This document shows, in pieces, positions 5,394 to 6,074 of a DNA stretch of 6,074 nucleotides. The stretch spans positions 1 through 6,074 of the forward strand of contig JAJXTT010000123.1 of NCBI GenBank assembly GCA_021783525.1. Direction: 5' to 3'. Within the stretch, counting starts at the first letter, position 1. Each line of letters begins with the position of its first letter. The translations under genes were made by a program, and so were the position numbers. The stretch comes from Pseudomonadota bacterium. GTDB lineage: Bacteria; Pseudomonadota; Gammaproteobacteria; Burkholderiales; Gallionellaceae. A model generated the notes under the pieces. That model was not told where the DNA came from. It searched no databases and saw only the letters and a program-made list of their open reading frames with translations.

Positions 5394-5879
5394 ATGAGCG
5401 AAGTCGCAGATTACAAGGTAGTCCGGAATTCAACGGTGGGAAGCGAGCTGACGGAAGAGAAGGCCAAGCTCCTGGCAGAGAAGCTGGGGGTGCGCCGCTT
5501 GAAGGATGGCGAGCTGCTGGTGAAGGAGGGCGAGGCTGACCAGACCTTGTTCATCCTGGCGGCAGGCAGGCTCACCGTGACCAGCAAGGATGCCGACGGA
5601 ACCGAACAGGCGGTCTACACCATGAAGGAAGGGGAATGCGCCGGTACCCGCGCATTCGTCGAACAGTCGCCGCGCAAGGCGACGCTGCGTGCAGTGGGCA
5701 ATTCCACGGTCTACACACTCACCCCGGCCGACTTCGATGCGTTGCTTGATGCCGAGCCGCGCCTGGCCTTCCTGGTGATGCGCGCGTTGTTCCGCGTGAC
5801 CCACGCCAATCTCTCGCGCATGAATCAGGAGACCCGGCAACTGGCGAACTACATCAACAAGACTCAGGGAAGATATTGA
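5394..5879 (+). CDS. Stand-alone cyclic nucleotide-binding-like (Crp/Fnr sensor-fold) protein
   Basis: This 161-residue soluble protein is built almost wholly from one cNMP-binding beta-roll domain. The domain covers about 22-120: LKDGELLVKEGEADQTLFIL (36-55), AAGRLTV (56-62), then the phosphate-binding-cassette region (80-97). A C-terminal helical stretch (about 122-150) resembles the C helix used for dimerisation in Crp. There is no helix-turn-helix and no fused effector, so it is not a transcription factor by itself. In the cassette the usual FGE...RxA reads AGT...RKA: the arginine is kept (Arg94), but the glutamate that contacts the ribose is replaced. Classical cAMP binding is therefore doubtful. 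I chose the ATG at 5394; the adjacent GTG at 5391 is equally in frame, and both are served by AAGGAGG. The gene lies 143 bp after rsgA and may be separately transcribed. Its partner and ligand are unknown. Confidence 0.88.
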   Translation: MSEVADYKVVRNSTVGSELTEEKAKLLAEKLGVRRLKDGELLVKEGEADQTLFILAAGRLTVTSKDADGTEQAVYTMKEGECAGTRAFVEQSPRKATLRAVGNSTVYTLTPADFDALLDAEPRLAFLVMRALFRVTHANLSRMNQETRQLANYINKTQGRY

Positions 5880-6033
5880 GCGTGGCCAGTGGGGCTGCAT
5901 CGCAATGGTTTTCGACATGGAATGTCCATTGAATGCCAAAGCGAGGCTACCCCTTTGATCCTCCGGATGCCGGAATTCGATGTACTGCCACAAGCTGGCG
6001 ATGTGACTCGGAAATCACACAGGAAAACCGCCG
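5880..6033 (+). other. Intergenic gap before the last partial gene
   Basis: These 154 bases have no supported gene. They contain short dyads, TCCGG-ATG-CCGGA (5962-5974) and GACAT-GGA-ATGTC (5915-5927), neither followed by a T-run. A 17-codon frame starting near 5905 has no ribosome binding site and is not called. Confidence 0.35.
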
Positions 6034-6074
6034 ATGTTTGACTCGATACGCCGCCTGATGGGCGGCTCGCCGAA
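6034..6074 (+). CDS. Start of an unidentified gene, cut by the window end
   Basis: An ATG at 6034 opens a frame reading MFDSIRRLMGGSP to the last base, with AGGA (6021-6024) nine bases upstream. Thirteen codons are too few to identify a family. The call rests on the ribosome binding site, the same strand as the preceding genes and a plausible amphipathic start. Chance cannot be excluded. Confidence 0.45.
   Translation, partial: MFDSIRRLMGGSP

Noticed and set aside
5905..5958. A 17-codon plus-strand frame after the cNMP-binding gene
   Set aside because: It has no ribosome binding site, no recognisable product and a length expected by chance.

Overview
The window looks like chromosomal DNA from a GC-rich Gram-negative bacterium, most likely a betaproteobacterium. 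A Gallionellaceae/Nitrosomonadales-type organism is a guess from gene content and codon style; no rRNA or other taxonomic marker is present. Coding regions are GC-rich at third codon positions, and AT-rich DNA is confined to the gap around 552-678. I see no tRNA, rRNA, CRISPR array, transposase or phage gene.

Layout. (1) 72-536, minus strand: a group I truncated hemoglobin with an N-terminal membrane anchor. (2) 552-678: an AT-rich divergent intergenic region. (3) 679-1776, plus strand: a PAS-GGDEF diguanylate cyclase with intact active and inhibitory sites. (4) 1777-1859: a short convergent gap holding a GC-rich hairpin. (5) 1860-2516, minus strand: a DUF1614 multi-pass membrane protein of unknown function. 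(6) 2517-2754: a 238-bp divergent gap with a perfect 6-bp inverted repeat. (7) 2755-5250, plus strand: an abasic-site-binding SRAP (YedK/HMCES-type) protein, a small membrane protein of the NnrU/isoprenylcysteine-methyltransferase type, and an RsgA-type circularly permuted GTPase whose start overlaps the preceding gene. (8) 5394-5879, plus strand: a stand-alone cyclic-nucleotide-binding-like domain protein behind a strong ribosome binding site. (9) 6034 to the window end: the first codons of another plus-strand gene.

How the genes may work together. The anchored hemoglobin and the diguanylate cyclase are divergent neighbours, which fits gas (O2/NO) handling next to c-di-GMP signalling, but the link is positional only. 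The methyltransferase-like gene and rsgA are probably co-transcribed and translationally coupled. The SRAP gene 49 bp upstream may belong to the same operon. The cyclic-nucleotide-binding-like protein has lost the usual phosphate-contacting glutamate and has no DNA-binding domain, so it is probably not a classical Crp-type regulator. Overall this is ordinary housekeeping and signalling DNA with a few unusual proteins. I did not find convincing evidence of a wholly new multi-gene system.
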